Notes under the pieces: model-generated
Seen by the model: the letters and a program-made list of their open reading frames with translations, nothing else
What the model was told of the DNA's origin: nothing
The model's database searches: none
From: Flavobacterium sp. 9AF
GTDB lineage: Bacteria > Bacteroidota > Bacteroidia > Flavobacteriales > Flavobacteriaceae
Reading direction: 5' to 3'
Assembly (NCBI RefSeq): GCF_902506265.1
Contig: NZ_LR733604.1
Span: 1 to 43,845, forward strand
DNA length: 43,845 bases
Made by a program: the position numbers and the translations under genes
In this document: in pieces, positions 1-8,328 of the stretch
Position numbering within the stretch: position 1 is the first letter of the stretch
How the letters are laid out: every line of letters begins with the position of its first letter

Positions 1-285
1 TTACACAATATTAATATTGAGTATTTAAATCACGATACACTAACTGATATAATTAGTTTTGATTATACTGAAGACAATATAATCAGTGGAGATATTTTTA
101 TTTCTATTGAAAGAGTAAAGGAAAATGCTTTTGATTTTAATACAGATTTTCTTTCTGAATTAAAAAGAGTAATGATTCATGGTGTACTTCATTATTGTGG
201 ATATAAAGATAAAAGCAAAAAAGAGGAGCAGCTTATGCGTTCAAAAGAAGATGAAAAAATCAACATGTTCCACGTGGAACTTTAA
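1..285 (+). CDS. ybeY: YbeY endoribonuclease, 3' part
   Basis: This is the C-terminal 94 codons of the rRNA-maturation and ribosome quality-control RNase YbeY; the start lies outside the window. The signature is the zinc motif HGVLHYCGY near codons 60-68, followed by a LMRSKEDE tail that I recognise from Bacteroidota YbeY proteins. The third metal ligand of the E. coli motif (HxxxHxxxxxH) is Asp here (HxxxHxxxxxD). I believe this is normal for the phylum rather than a defect. The last codons (FHVE) are encoded by a parS palindrome, so the centromere site is embedded in the coding end. mnmG follows on the same strand after 107 bp that hold two more parS sites. The identification is by motif and context. 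Confidence 0.85.
   Translation, partial: LHNINIEYLNHDTLTDIISFDYTEDNIISGDIFISIERVKENAFDFNTDFLSELKRVMIHGVLHYCGYKDKSKKEEQLMRSKEDEKINMFHVEL
266..281. promoter_or_regulatory. parS: parS site 1 (ParB-binding palindrome)
   Basis: TGTTCCACGTGGAACT matches the universal parS pattern TGTTnCACGTGnAACA except for the last base. It overlaps the last codons and the stop region of ybeY. It is one of five such sites within 2.8 kb. Confidence 0.85.
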
Positions 286-289
286 ATCT

Positions 290-297
290 TAATTTTG
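290..297 (+). promoter_or_regulatory. possible -7 box of mnmG promoter
   Basis: TAATTTTG fits the Bacteroidota -7 consensus TAnnTTTG and lies about 95 bp before the mnmG ATG. No clean TTG is seen at -33; that position would fall inside parS site 1. parS site 2 starts 8 bp downstream, where transcription would begin. The call rests on one short motif. Confidence 0.3.
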
Positions 298-304
298 CTT
301 TTTT

Positions 305-320
305 TGTTCCACGTGGAACA
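305..320. promoter_or_regulatory. parS: parS site 2 (perfect palindrome)
   Basis: TGTTCCACGTGGAACA is a perfect 16-bp palindrome fitting TGTTnCACGTGnAACA. It is flanked by a T run on the left and an A run on the right. A zero-loop hairpin is a poor terminator, so ParB binding is the better reading. Confidence 0.88.
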
Positions 321-340
321 AAAAAAATTACACATAAATA

Positions 341-356
341 TGTTTCACGTGGAACA
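341..356. promoter_or_regulatory. parS: parS site 3
   Basis: TGTTTCACGTGGAACA is a hybrid of the two half-site variants seen in the other copies (TTTC on the left, GGAAC on the right). It lies in the ybeY-mnmG gap, 36 bp before the mnmG ATG. Confidence 0.88.
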
Positions 357-392
357 CTTTTTTAACTTTTAAAAATAATTACAAAACTTAAA

Positions 393-2270
393 ATGAGTTT
401 ATTTCAAAATAAATATGATGTTGTAGTTGTAGGTGGTGGACACGCAGGTTGTGAAGCTGCTGCTGCTGCTGCAAACATGGGTTGTTCTACTTTATTAGTA
501 ACGATGAGTTTGCAAAACATTGCACAAATGTCTTGTAATCCTGCTATGGGTGGAATAGCTAAAGGACAAATAGTGAGAGAAATTGATGCCTTAGGTGGTT
601 ATTCTGGAATAGTTTCTGATAAAACCGCTATTCAATTTAAAATGTTGAATAAATCAAAAGGGCCTGCAATGTGGTCGCCTCGAGTACAAAGTGACCGTAT
701 GCGTTTTGCAGAAGAATGGCGTTTGCAATTAGAGAATACACCTAATCTAGATTTTTATCAAGAAATGGTTACTGGAATTATAACAGATAATGGTAAGTTA
801 GTAGGAGTTAAAACTGCACTTGGTATTGAAATAAAAGCAAAAGCTGTAGTTTTAACAAATGGTACTTTTTTGAATGGTCTTATTCATATTGGTGATAAAC
901 AATTTGGAGGTGGTCGTGCTGGTGAAAGTGCTTCTTTTGGAATTACTGAAGATTTAATTAAATTAGGTTTTGAATCGGGTAGAATGAAAACAGGGACACC
1001 TCCTCGAGTTGATGGTCGTTCATTAGATTATTCAAAAATGATTGAGCAACCTGGAGATGCAGTTCCTGACAAGTTTTCATATTCATCTATAACAAAACCT
1101 TTAGCAATTCAAAAATCTTGTTGGATGACTTACACATCTAATGAAGTACATGATTTACTTCGTGAAGGCTTTGATCGCAGTCCTATGTTTAATGGTAGAA
1201 TTAAAAGTATTGGTCCAAGATATTGTCCTTCTATTGAAGATAAAATTAATCGTTTTGCTGATAAAGAAAGACACCAATTATTTGTGGAACCTGAAGGTTG
1301 GAATACAGTAGAAGTATATGTTAATGGTTTTTCAACATCTTTACCAGAAGATGTTCAGTTTAAAGCCATGCGTTCTGTAGCTGGTTTTGAAAATGTAAAA
1401 TTTTTTAGAGCCGGTTATGCGATTGAATACGATTACTTCCCTCCTACTCAATTGCAACATACTTTAGAAACAAAATTAGTAAGTGGTTTATATTTTGCAG
1501 GACAAATTAATGGAACTACAGGTTATGAAGAAGCTGCTTCACAAGGTTTAATGGCAGGAATTAATGCTGCTTTAAAAGTACAAGAACGTGAACCCTTTAT
1601 TTTAAAAAGAAACGAAGCTTATATTGGTGTTCTTATTGATGATTTAATTACTAAAGGTACTGAAGAGCCATATAGGATGTTTACTTCAAGGGCAGAATAC
1701 CGCACTTTATTAAGACAGGATAATGCTGATATTAGACTTACACCTAAAGGTTATGAAATTGGTTTAGCTAAGAAAGAAAGGTTAATTAGAATGGAAGAGA
1801 AATTATCTAAATCTGAAGCTATGGTAAATTTCTTTAAAGAAACCAGCTTAAGACCTGAAGAGGCTAATTCTATTTTAAAAGAAAAAGGTTCTACAGAAAT
1901 GCTTCAACCGGATAAAATGTTTAAAGTTTTTTCACGACCTCAAATTGATTTAGAAGATATTGTAAAGTTTGAAAAAGTAAAACAATATATTGAAGAAAAT
2001 GATTTAGATAATGAAATTATTGAGCAAGCAGAAATTCAAGTAAAGTATTCTGGATATATAGAAAAAGAAAAAAATCATGCAGATAAATTGAATCGTTTAG
2101 AAGATGCTGTTATTCCAGATAATTTTGATTTTAACAAAATAAAGTCAATATCTATTGAAGCAAAACAAAAATTAGAAAAAATTCGTCCTAAAACCATTGC
2201 TCAAGCTTCTAGAATTAGTGGAGTTTCACCAAGTGATATTTCTGTGCTACTTATACATATGGGACGATGA
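393..2270 (+). CDS. mnmG: tRNA uridine-5-carboxymethylaminomethyl modification enzyme MnmG (GidA)
   Basis: MnmG, working with MnmE, installs the carboxymethylaminomethyl group at the wobble uridine (U34) of certain tRNAs, using FAD, NADH and methylene-tetrahydrofolate. The 625-aa length is usual for the family. Visible marks are the FAD dinucleotide motif GGGHAGCEA at residues 14-22, the GidA signature GPRYCPSIEDKINRF near residue 275, the second signature AGQINGTTGYEEAASQGL near residue 370, and the C-terminal helical domain ending in ISGVSPSDISVLLIHMGR. The ATG has no clear Shine-Dalgarno sequence, as is common in the phylum. Its position among five parS sites agrees with the frequent location of gidA near the replication origin. 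No coding defect is seen. Confidence 0.97.
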   Translation: MSLFQNKYDVVVVGGGHAGCEAAAAAANMGCSTLLVTMSLQNIAQMSCNPAMGGIAKGQIVREIDALGGYSGIVSDKTAIQFKMLNKSKGPAMWSPRVQSDRMRFAEEWRLQLENTPNLDFYQEMVTGIITDNGKLVGVKTALGIEIKAKAVVLTNGTFLNGLIHIGDKQFGGGRAGESASFGITEDLIKLGFESGRMKTGTPPRVDGRSLDYSKMIEQPGDAVPDKFSYSSITKPLAIQKSCWMTYTSNEVHDLLREGFDRSPMFNGRIKSIGPRYCPSIEDKINRFADKERHQLFVEPEGWNTVEVYVNGFSTSLPEDVQFKAMRSVAGFENVKFFRAGYAIEYDYFPPTQLQHTLETKLVSGLYFAGQINGTTGYEEAASQGLMAGINAALKVQEREPFILKRNEAYIGVLIDDLITKGTEEPYRMFTSRAEYRTLLRQDNADIRLTPKGYEIGLAKKERLIRMEEKLSKSEAMVNFFKETSLRPEEANSILKEKGSTEMLQPDKMFKVFSRPQIDLEDIVKFEKVKQYIEENDLDNEIIEQAEIQVKYSGYIEKEKNHADKLNRLEDAVIPDNFDFNKIKSISIEAKQKLEKIRPKTIAQASRISGVSPSDISVLLIHMGR

Positions 2271-2289
2271 TGAAATTCTTTTTAGATAG

Positions 2290-2322
2290 TTGTATTTTAG
2301 TAATGCTGGCATATTATTTTTG
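2290..2322 (+). promoter_or_regulatory. possible promoter of the methyltransferase gene
   Basis: TTG at 2290-2292 and TATTTTTG at 2315-2322 (consensus TAnnTTTG) are separated by 22 bp, within the range accepted for Bacteroidota promoters. Predicted transcription would begin just before parS site 4. This is a motif match only. Confidence 0.4.
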
Positions 2323-2334
2323 AAAAATATAAAA

Positions 2335-2350
2335 TGTTTCACGTGAAACA
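2335..2350. promoter_or_regulatory. parS: parS site 4 (canonical sequence)
   Basis: TGTTTCACGTGAAACA is an exact match to the universal parS sequence known from Bacillus and Caulobacter. It lies between mnmG and the methyltransferase gene. Confidence 0.92.
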
Positions 2351-2395
2351 ACTTTGTTAACCCTTATTACCACTACTCTTTTGAGTTTTATATTT

Positions 2396-3241
2396 ATGAA
2401 TTTTGAAAACAAAACCACTTATATTGAAGTTAAAGATTTTTCTGTTTCGGGAAAATCTTTTTCTTTACTAATGGATGAAGAATTAGAATTATTAAAAACT
2501 ATACCTCAACCTAGCCTTTTAGACTTACCTTCTTATTATGAAAGTGAAGATTATATTTCACATACAGATCATTCAAGATCTTTATTTGAAAAAATGTATC
2601 AAATAGTTAAAAGAAGTGCTATTAAGAAAAAAGTTAATTTATTAACAAAATATTCAATCAAAGGAAAAATTTTAGATATCGGTGCTGGAACAGGAGATTT
2701 TCTAGTGGAGGCTAAAAATAAAAATTGGGATGTATTAGGTTTTGAACCTAATGAGAAAGCTAGGAAATTGGCTTTAGAGAAAGGTATAAAATTTACAGAT
2801 GAATTAGAAAATCTTGAATCTAATCAATTTGACGTAATAACAATGTGGCATGTTTTAGAACATATACCCAATTTAGAATATCAAATTGAAGAACTCAAAA
2901 GATTGTTAAAACCAAATGGAATTTTATTTATCGCAGTTCCAAATTTTAAATCTTACGACGCGAAATATTATGCAGCATTTTGGGCTGCTTATGATGTACC
3001 TAGACATTTATGGCATTTTTCAAAAAAAGCTATAGAGTTGTTATTTCAAAAACAAAATATCAAATTGTTTCACGTGAAACCAATGTGGTTTGATAGTTTT
3101 TATGTGGCCATGTTATCAGAAAAATATAAGACAGGAAAAATGAATTTTATCAAAGGCTTTTTTATAGGTTTTGTATCAAATTGTAAAGGAATTGCTAATA
3201 ATGAATATTCTTCCCATATTTATATATTAAAAAACCAATAA
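2396..3241 (+). CDS. class I SAM-dependent methyltransferase
   Basis: A 281-aa protein with the methyltransferase type 11/23 fold. It shows motif I ILDIGAGTGDF (GAGTG at residues 96-100), an acidic strand (VLGFEPN) and MWHVLEHI, typical of the region around motif IV. The substrate cannot be read from sequence. I chose the ATG at 2396: the in-frame TTG at 2354 would add a 14-residue hydrophobic stretch and begin directly behind parS site 4, whereas MNFENKTTY resembles the start of Flavobacterium relatives as I remember them. parS site 5 lies inside the gene and encodes LFHVKP. No transmembrane segment is obvious, so the protein is probably cytoplasmic. Confidence 0.85.
   Translation: MNFENKTTYIEVKDFSVSGKSFSLLMDEELELLKTIPQPSLLDLPSYYESEDYISHTDHSRSLFEKMYQIVKRSAIKKKVNLLTKYSIKGKILDIGAGTGDFLVEAKNKNWDVLGFEPNEKARKLALEKGIKFTDELENLESNQFDVITMWHVLEHIPNLEYQIEELKRLLKPNGILFIAVPNFKSYDAKYYAAFWAAYDVPRHLWHFSKKAIELLFQKQNIKLFHVKPMWFDSFYVAMLSEKYKTGKMNFIKGFFIGFVSNCKGIANNEYSSHIYILKNQ
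3066..3081. promoter_or_regulatory. parS: parS site 5, within a coding region
   Basis: TGTTTCACGTGAAACC matches the universal parS in 15 of 16 bases. It lies inside the methyltransferase gene, where it is read as Leu-Phe-His-Val-Lys-Pro. Confidence 0.88.
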
Positions 3242-3488
3242 AAGCGTATTATATTAAGTATAAACAATCTTTGTGTAATTTTTATACAAAAGTATTGTTG
3301 GTTTAAAATTGTGTCTTAAAACGCTTAATTTTAAGTCGTTTTTAATAGCAAATATTTATTAGTCTTGTTAAGTTATATAATTTTTACTTATAATAAAAAA
3401 TCAACAGAATTTGGTACTTCATATGGATTTACTATTTTTACGAAAAATTTCAAATAAAAAATTTTAAAAGCAAATAATAATTTAAAAA

Positions 3489-4085
3489 ATGAAAAGAGCC
3501 TTATTAATTTTAGGAGTAGCAATTGCATTAATTTCATGTGATAAAAAAGAAGATAAAAAAGAAGATTTTAAAACAGGTTATATAGACACTGCAAAATTAA
3601 TTCAGGATTATGAAAAGTTTAAAGATGAAGATGAAAAGTTTATAGTCAAATCTGAAGAAATGAAACGCCCTTTTGCAGCTAAAGCAAAAGCTTTCCAAGA
3701 TGAGGCAGCTAGTTTTCAAAGAAATGCTCAAATTAAAGGAATGGCTTGGGCACAACAAAAAGGGGCAGAATTGCAACAAAGAGAACAAGAACTTTCTATA
3801 GAGCAAGAAGCTTTATTAAGACAAATTCAAGTAGAAAGCGATAGTATTCGTTCTTCAATAGTGAAAGAGTTAAAAGATTATATTAAAACATACGGTAAAA
3901 AAGAAGGTTACGATTATATATATGGTACTGGTGATGCAGCCACAATTCTGTATGCTAAAGATCCTTATGACATTACTGCTGATGTATTAAAGAAATTAAA
4001 TGATGAATTTAAAGCTAAAAATGGTACTACTGACAAAAAGGAAGTAACTGAAAAATCAGATAAAAAAGAAGAAGACAAAAAATAA
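3489..4085 (+). CDS. OmpH/Skp family lipoprotein
   Basis: A 198-aa protein with an N-terminal lipoprotein signal (lipobox ALISC, Cys17) followed by a Lys/Glu-rich linker and an OmpH/Skp-like helical hairpin. GYIDTAKLIQDYEKFKD starts the domain. The central half is long amphipathic helix (about residues 55-120) and the end is a charged EEDKK tail. Skp-type proteins are periplasmic chaperones that hold outer-membrane proteins; here the protein is predicted to be membrane-anchored. A 247-bp non-coding stretch (3242-3488) precedes it, in which I find no TAnnTTTG box or other clear signal. A rho-independent terminator follows, so the gene probably forms its own unit. The family call is good; the client proteins are unknown. 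Confidence 0.8.
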   Translation: MKRALLILGVAIALISCDKKEDKKEDFKTGYIDTAKLIQDYEKFKDEDEKFIVKSEEMKRPFAAKAKAFQDEAASFQRNAQIKGMAWAQQKGAELQQREQELSIEQEALLRQIQVESDSIRSSIVKELKDYIKTYGKKEGYDYIYGTGDAATILYAKDPYDITADVLKKLNDEFKAKNGTTDKKEVTEKSDKKEEDKK

Positions 4086-4104
4086 ATATTTCAATAATAA
4101 TTAT

Positions 4105-4132
4105 AAAGCCCCAATTATAAGGGGCTTTTTTA
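4105..4132 (+). terminator. rho-independent terminator after the OmpH-like gene
   Basis: The stem AAAGCCCC / GGGGCTTT has an 8-nt loop (AATTATAA) and runs into a T tract, 20 bp after the stop codon. Confidence 0.88.
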
Positions 4133-4148
4133 TTGGCTTACATTTAGT

Positions 4149-4156
4149 TATATTTG
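4149..4156 (+). promoter_or_regulatory. -7 box of the helicase promoter
   Basis: TATATTTG is an exact match to TAnnTTTG, 17 bp before the ATG of the helicase gene. The nearest TTG (4133-4135) is only 13 bp upstream, so the -33 part is weak. Confidence 0.45.
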
Positions 4157-4173
4157 TTAAATATATCTGCCTT

Positions 4174-6444
4174 ATGAATACATTTTCTATCGAAGCCAAT
4201 TACATTTTACAATTCATTCATCAAACAAATAAATCCCTATTTATCACTGGGAAGGCTGGAACCGGAAAAACAACTCTTTTAAAAGAAATTCTTAATGTTA
4301 CTTATAAAAATACAGTTGTAGTTGCTCCTACTGGTATAGCTGCTCTTAATGCTAATGGCGTTACTATCCACTCTCTTTTTCAATTACCTTTTGCTACTTT
4401 TTTACCTGATTTAAAAGAAGTTACAAATTTTTCAAGTTCTTTTAAAATTGAAAGCCGATCATCCTTAGTAAGACATTTTAAAATGAATACTTTTAAAAGG
4501 AATGTAATTAATTCAATGGAATTGCTTATTATAGATGAAGTATCAATGCTGCGAGCAGATGTTTTAGACGCAATGGATTTCATGTTAAAATTCACAAGAA
4601 GAAATGAGAAACCTTTCGGTGGTGTTCAGGTAGTATTTATTGGCGATTTACTTCAATTACCTCCAGTAATAAAGAATGAAGAGTGGGATGTTTTAAAAAA
4701 TTATTATAAAGGTGTCTTTTTTTTTAATGCTCATATTATTCAAAGCAACCCTCCTTTGTACATCGAACTCTCTACCATATTTCGTCAAAAGGATACACAT
4801 TTCATAGAAATACTAAATAATTTACGTACGAATAAAACTACAAAAAAAGACATTATTGCGCTTAACCAATTTGTACAACCTCATTTCAATTTAAAAAATA
4901 ATCCAGGATATATTTATCTTACTACACATAATGCAAAAGCGAATGAAGTAAATCAATCTTCTCTTAATGGGTTGAAAGGTAAATCGTTTACTTTTTTACC
5001 TGAAATTGTGGGTGATTTTCCTGAAAAAATATTTCCTATAGAGGAAAGATTAGAATTAAAAATTGGTGCTCAAGTAATGTTTATAAAAAACGACCTAAAT
5101 ATTGATAAACAATATTTTAATGGAAAAATGGGTTTTATAGCATCAGTTAACAATAAAGAAATTTTTATTCATTTTCCTGAAGAAAATAAGACAATAGAAG
5201 TAGAAAAGTATGAGTGGCAAAACATTCGTTATAAAATTAATGAAAGTACAAAAGAACTAGAAGAAGATGTTATAGGAACTTTTGTCCACTACCCTATTAA
5301 ATTAGCTTGGGCTATAACTATTCATAAAAGCCAAGGACTTACATTTGATAAGGCTGCTTTAGATGTTTCTCAAGTTTTTGCACCAGGCCAAGCGTATGTT
5401 GCCTTATCCAGACTTAAATCTCTTAAAGGTTTAGTTTTACTTACACCATTACAAATAGATGGGATTTCTAGTGATGAATTGGTGCTAAATTATGCAAATA
5501 ATAAAGCTAGTGAAAAAGATTTGGAAGATACATTTATACTTGAAAAGCAACACTTCTTTTTAGATTATTTATGCAAGGGTTTTCATTTTAAAGAGTTAAT
5601 TCAACAATGGAGAAATCATTTTTATAGTTATAAAACCGAAGAATCCAAAACAATTAAGTCAAAACATTATGATTGGATTCAAATGCAATATGAAAAAATG
5701 AGCGCTTTAGAAAATCATTCGGAAAATTTTATTAAACAATTAAAAAACATCTTTTTAAACAAAAATAACTTTAATAATCAATATGTTAACGAAAGATGTG
5801 AAGCTGCTTATTCTTATTTTTTCCCCATTTTAGATACGGTATATTTTGAATTATTATTTAAAATGGAAACTATAAAAAGAACAAAAAACGCAAAAGCTTA
5901 TTTTAACGAATTATGCGAATTAGAAGAACTAACACACGCTTCTCTACTCTTACTTTCCAAAGCGAAAATACTAACTATATTAATAACTGAAGGAAAAGAA
6001 ATTTCAAAAGAACAACTTCTTCCAAATACCTTAAAAGAATATAGAAAGACCAAAATTGACATGGCATGCTTAAAATATATAGATGAAAATAAAAACTTGT
6101 TAGATGATTCATCTTTAATATTTTACGGTAAAAATAAAGATAAAAAAAACAAAAAATCGACCACTGAAGAAACTTTAGCGCTATGGAGGCAAAATCTTTC
6201 AATATCTGATATTGCTAGAAAAAGACAACTAACAGAAACAACTATATACAATCATTTTGAAAAATTAATCAGTAACGAAATAATAGCTATTAATGAATTA
6301 ATTACTGAAGATAGATTACAAGAATTAGAAATAGCTTTTAAAAAAGTAAATAATGAAACATTATCCCAAATAAAAGAAATCTATGGAGATACTTTTACTT
6401 GGGAAGAATTAAAATTATTTAGAGCTAGTTTAAAAAGGAATTAA
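4174..6444 (+). CDS. PIF1/RecD-type superfamily 1 helicase with C-terminal helix-turn-helix
   Basis: A 756-aa ATP-dependent DNA helicase. Walker A is GKAGTGKTT (residues 26-34) and Walker B IIDEVSM (119-125). Motif III is GDLLQLPPV near residue 155. The UvrD_C_2-type motor end IHKSQGLTFDKA lies near residue 384 and VALSRLKSLKGL near residue 409. The C-terminal half is helical and Lys-rich. It contains a resolvin-like HTH segment (LSISDIARKRQLTETTIYNHF, near residues 679-700), typical of the HTH domain found at the end of such bacterial helicases. A role in DNA repair or replication is likely, but the substrate structure is not known. The stop codon overlaps that of the convergent DoxX-like gene in a shared TTAA. 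Confidence 0.88.
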   Translation: MNTFSIEANYILQFIHQTNKSLFITGKAGTGKTTLLKEILNVTYKNTVVVAPTGIAALNANGVTIHSLFQLPFATFLPDLKEVTNFSSSFKIESRSSLVRHFKMNTFKRNVINSMELLIIDEVSMLRADVLDAMDFMLKFTRRNEKPFGGVQVVFIGDLLQLPPVIKNEEWDVLKNYYKGVFFFNAHIIQSNPPLYIELSTIFRQKDTHFIEILNNLRTNKTTKKDIIALNQFVQPHFNLKNNPGYIYLTTHNAKANEVNQSSLNGLKGKSFTFLPEIVGDFPEKIFPIEERLELKIGAQVMFIKNDLNIDKQYFNGKMGFIASVNNKEIFIHFPEENKTIEVEKYEWQNIRYKINESTKELEEDVIGTFVHYPIKLAWAITIHKSQGLTFDKAALDVSQVFAPGQAYVALSRLKSLKGLVLLTPLQIDGISSDELVLNYANNKASEKDLEDTFILEKQHFFLDYLCKGFHFKELIQQWRNHFYSYKTEESKTIKSKHYDWIQMQYEKMSALENHSENFIKQLKNIFLNKNNFNNQYVNERCEAAYSYFFPILDTVYFELLFKMETIKRTKNAKAYFNELCELEELTHASLLLLSKAKILTILITEGKEISKEQLLPNTLKEYRKTKIDMACLKYIDENKNLLDDSSLIFYGKNKDKKNKKSTTEETLALWRQNLSISDIARKRQLTETTIYNHFEKLISNEIIAINELITEDRLQELEIAFKKVNNETLSQIKEIYGDTFTWEELKLFRASLKRN

Positions 6445-6824
6445 CCTAATAAATAAACAGCCATAATAGCTGGAATGAAATAAATTACAATAGTACGAGC
6501 TCCGTCATAATCTTTAGCAATTCTTTGACCAAATAGTAGAAATAATAATGTTATACATGATAATATAGCACCATAATAACCTGCTTTTGTAGAATTACTT
6601 GATAAAAGTTCAATGATTCCTGAAATACTTAAAACACCAGAAAAAATTTCTAAAACCAATAAGATAAATAAAGCTAATGGAACCGAATTCTTAAAAATTG
6701 TTCCAGCAAAGTGACTCTTTAGCCAAGAAACATTCCCTTTCCAATCTTTAATTTTGTCATAACCAGATTGTAAAAAAGTAATACTCAATAATAATAATAA
6801 TAAAATAGGGGCAATTTGTATCAT
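6441..6824 (-). CDS. DoxX-like small membrane protein
   Basis: A 127-aa integral membrane protein with about four hydrophobic segments (residues 3-19, 48-70, 80-100 and 108-126) and the DoxX-like layout, including LQSGYDKIKDW after the first helix. Its biochemical role is not evident; DoxX-family proteins have been linked to redox and membrane functions in general. The start lies 4 bp after the holB stop codon, so the two genes are probably co-transcribed. It ends tail-to-tail with the helicase gene, sharing 4 bp. Confidence 0.7.
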   Translation of the reverse strand: MIQIAPILLLLLLSITFLQSGYDKIKDWKGNVSWLKSHFAGTIFKNSVPLALFILLVLEIFSGVLSISGIIELLSSNSTKAGYYGAILSCITLLFLLFGQRIAKDYDGARTIVIYFIPAIMAVYLLG

Positions 6825-6828
6825 AATC

Positions 6829-7977
6829 TTATTTTTTATGTATTAATCGTGTTAATTTAATAGATAGGTCAGTTAAAATAATTTTGCTATTTCCATTTCT
6901 TTCAATATGATAAATAGCATCTTCTAACTCCTTAAAGATAAGAGTTATATTGTTTCCATCAATAAAAGGAGCAAATTTTTTTAAATCAAAATTGTTTTCT
7001 TTAGGTTCAAAAAAAACCAACTCTTCTGCTTGATAATTACTTAATAAAGCCTGTCTAAAAAAATGAATACAATAGTGTAAAAATTGCTTTTGTACTTCTC
7101 TACCTAATGCAGCAATGTTTTCACTCCATTCTATTAAGTCTTGAATAGCAGCCGCATTTCCCTTCGCTTTAAAAGCACTCCTTACCCATTGAATAAACCA
7201 AGACTCAAATGGAAATTCTTGATTATCATTATGTAAAATATGCAACGCTCTATTATAGTTTCCTTCACTTTGATGAGCAATTTTTTTAGCTAAATTTTGA
7301 TCACAATTTTCTTTTTCGATAAGTGTTTTTGAAATTACATTTTCACTAAGTCCAATGAAATCAATTAATTGACATCTTGAATAAATGGTTTGTAATATAT
7401 CATCTATAGATTCAGTAATTAAGATAAAAACAGTTTTATTAGGTGGTTCTTCTAAAAGTTTTAATAACTTATTAGAAGCAGCAATATTCATTTTATCGGC
7501 CATCCAAATAATCATAATTTTATATCCACCTTCATAAGATTTTAACGACAAAGCTTTATTAATTTCAGCTGCTTCATCAACACCTATTTGTCCTTGTTTA
7601 TTTTGAATTCCAATTACTTTATACCAATCAAACAAACTTCCATAAGGATTCTCTTTCAAAAAACTACGCCATTCTTGTAAGAAATTAGCACTTACAGGAT
7701 GTGATTTAATCGTATCATTAGTAGCAACTGGGAAAACAAAATGGAGATCAGGATGGGAATAATTTTCAAATTTTAAATTACAACTGGCATTACCAGTAGT
7801 ATTCTCTTGATCCGTATTGGAACACAAAATATATTGTGCATAGGCTATAGCCATTGCTAATGTACCTGATCCTTCAGGTCCAATAAATAATTGAGCGTGC
7901 GGAATTCTTCCTAATGATACACTTCTAGTTAAGTGATTTTTAATATGTTCTTGTCCTAAAATGTCTTTGAAAAGCAT
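6829..7977 (-). CDS. holB: DNA polymerase III subunit delta'
   Basis: The delta' subunit of the clamp loader (382 aa). It begins with MLFKDILGQEHIKNHL and then GRIPHAQLFIGPEGSG, the typical delta'/tau entry. The Walker A motif is degenerate (GPEGSGTLAMA, with no GKT/S), which agrees with delta' not being an ATPase. The later motifs are NAASNKLLKLLEEPP-like (residues 170-185), then TVFILIT and the sensor-type SRCQLIDF. The protein helps load the sliding clamp at the replication fork. A TATATTTG box sits only 5-12 bp upstream of the ATG, so the transcript may be leaderless. A DoxX-like gene follows closely. Confidence 0.93.
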   Translation of the reverse strand: MLFKDILGQEHIKNHLTRSVSLGRIPHAQLFIGPEGSGTLAMAIAYAQYILCSNTDQENTTGNASCNLKFENYSHPDLHFVFPVATNDTIKSHPVSANFLQEWRSFLKENPYGSLFDWYKVIGIQNKQGQIGVDEAAEINKALSLKSYEGGYKIMIIWMADKMNIAASNKLLKLLEEPPNKTVFILITESIDDILQTIYSRCQLIDFIGLSENVISKTLIEKENCDQNLAKKIAHQSEGNYNRALHILHNDNQEFPFESWFIQWVRSAFKAKGNAAAIQDLIEWSENIAALGREVQKQFLHYCIHFFRQALLSNYQAEELVFFEPKENNFDLKKFAPFIDGNNITLIFKELEDAIYHIERNGNSKIILTDLSIKLTRLIHKK

Positions 7978-7981
7978 GAAA

Positions 7982-7989
7982 CAAATATA
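7982..7989 (-). promoter_or_regulatory. -7 box directly before holB
   Basis: On the minus strand TATATTTG fits TAnnTTTG exactly and ends 4 bp before the ATG. Normal spacing would place the transcription start at or next to the start codon. A clear -33 TTG is not seen, only a TTTT. Confidence 0.4.
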
Positions 7990-8202
7990 ATAATTACATT
8001 TAATGAAAACTTCATTTCTTTCTTTTCTACACTTTAAATTTTTTTAAAATAGAAATAAGTTATTAACAATCTGTTTTTTAATGAATAAGCAAAAATTTTT
8101 TTTAAAGCAAATTTTAGGCAGGTGTTCAAATTGTTTTTTTAACAAATTAAAACACGAAATTCTATATTTTTATTTGTAACTTTATAAAAAAGCTTATTGA
8201 TG

Positions 8203-8236
8203 ATTATCTAAGAATTTTGCCTTTAGTCTAGATAAT
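8203..8236. promoter_or_regulatory. inverted repeat upstream of a sigma-54-like promoter
   Basis: ATTATCTA (8203-8210) and its exact reverse complement TAGATAAT (8229-8236) are separated by 18 bp. The element ends about 92 bp before the -24/-12-like motif, the usual zone for enhancer-binding proteins. The function is inferred. It lies in the 562-bp non-coding stretch 7978-8539, which otherwise holds only the two promoter candidates. Confidence 0.4.
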
Positions 8237-8328
8237 ATTTAAAAATTAGCTAATATTTGTTAACGTTTGCAAAGTAAATTATTAGTTTTTTTAAATTTTA
8301 GAGATTAGATTTTATAAGATAAAAATTT

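Noticed and set aside
301..324. Palindrome with T and A runs as a bidirectional terminator between ybeY and mnmG
   Set aside because: The palindrome has no loop and is identical in core to four other parS sites, two of them inside coding sequence. Termination is not the best explanation.
2354..2395. TTG start giving a 295-aa methyltransferase with a hydrophobic N-terminus
   Set aside because: The extra 14 residues are not typical of this cytoplasmic family. The ATG at 2396 gives the expected start.
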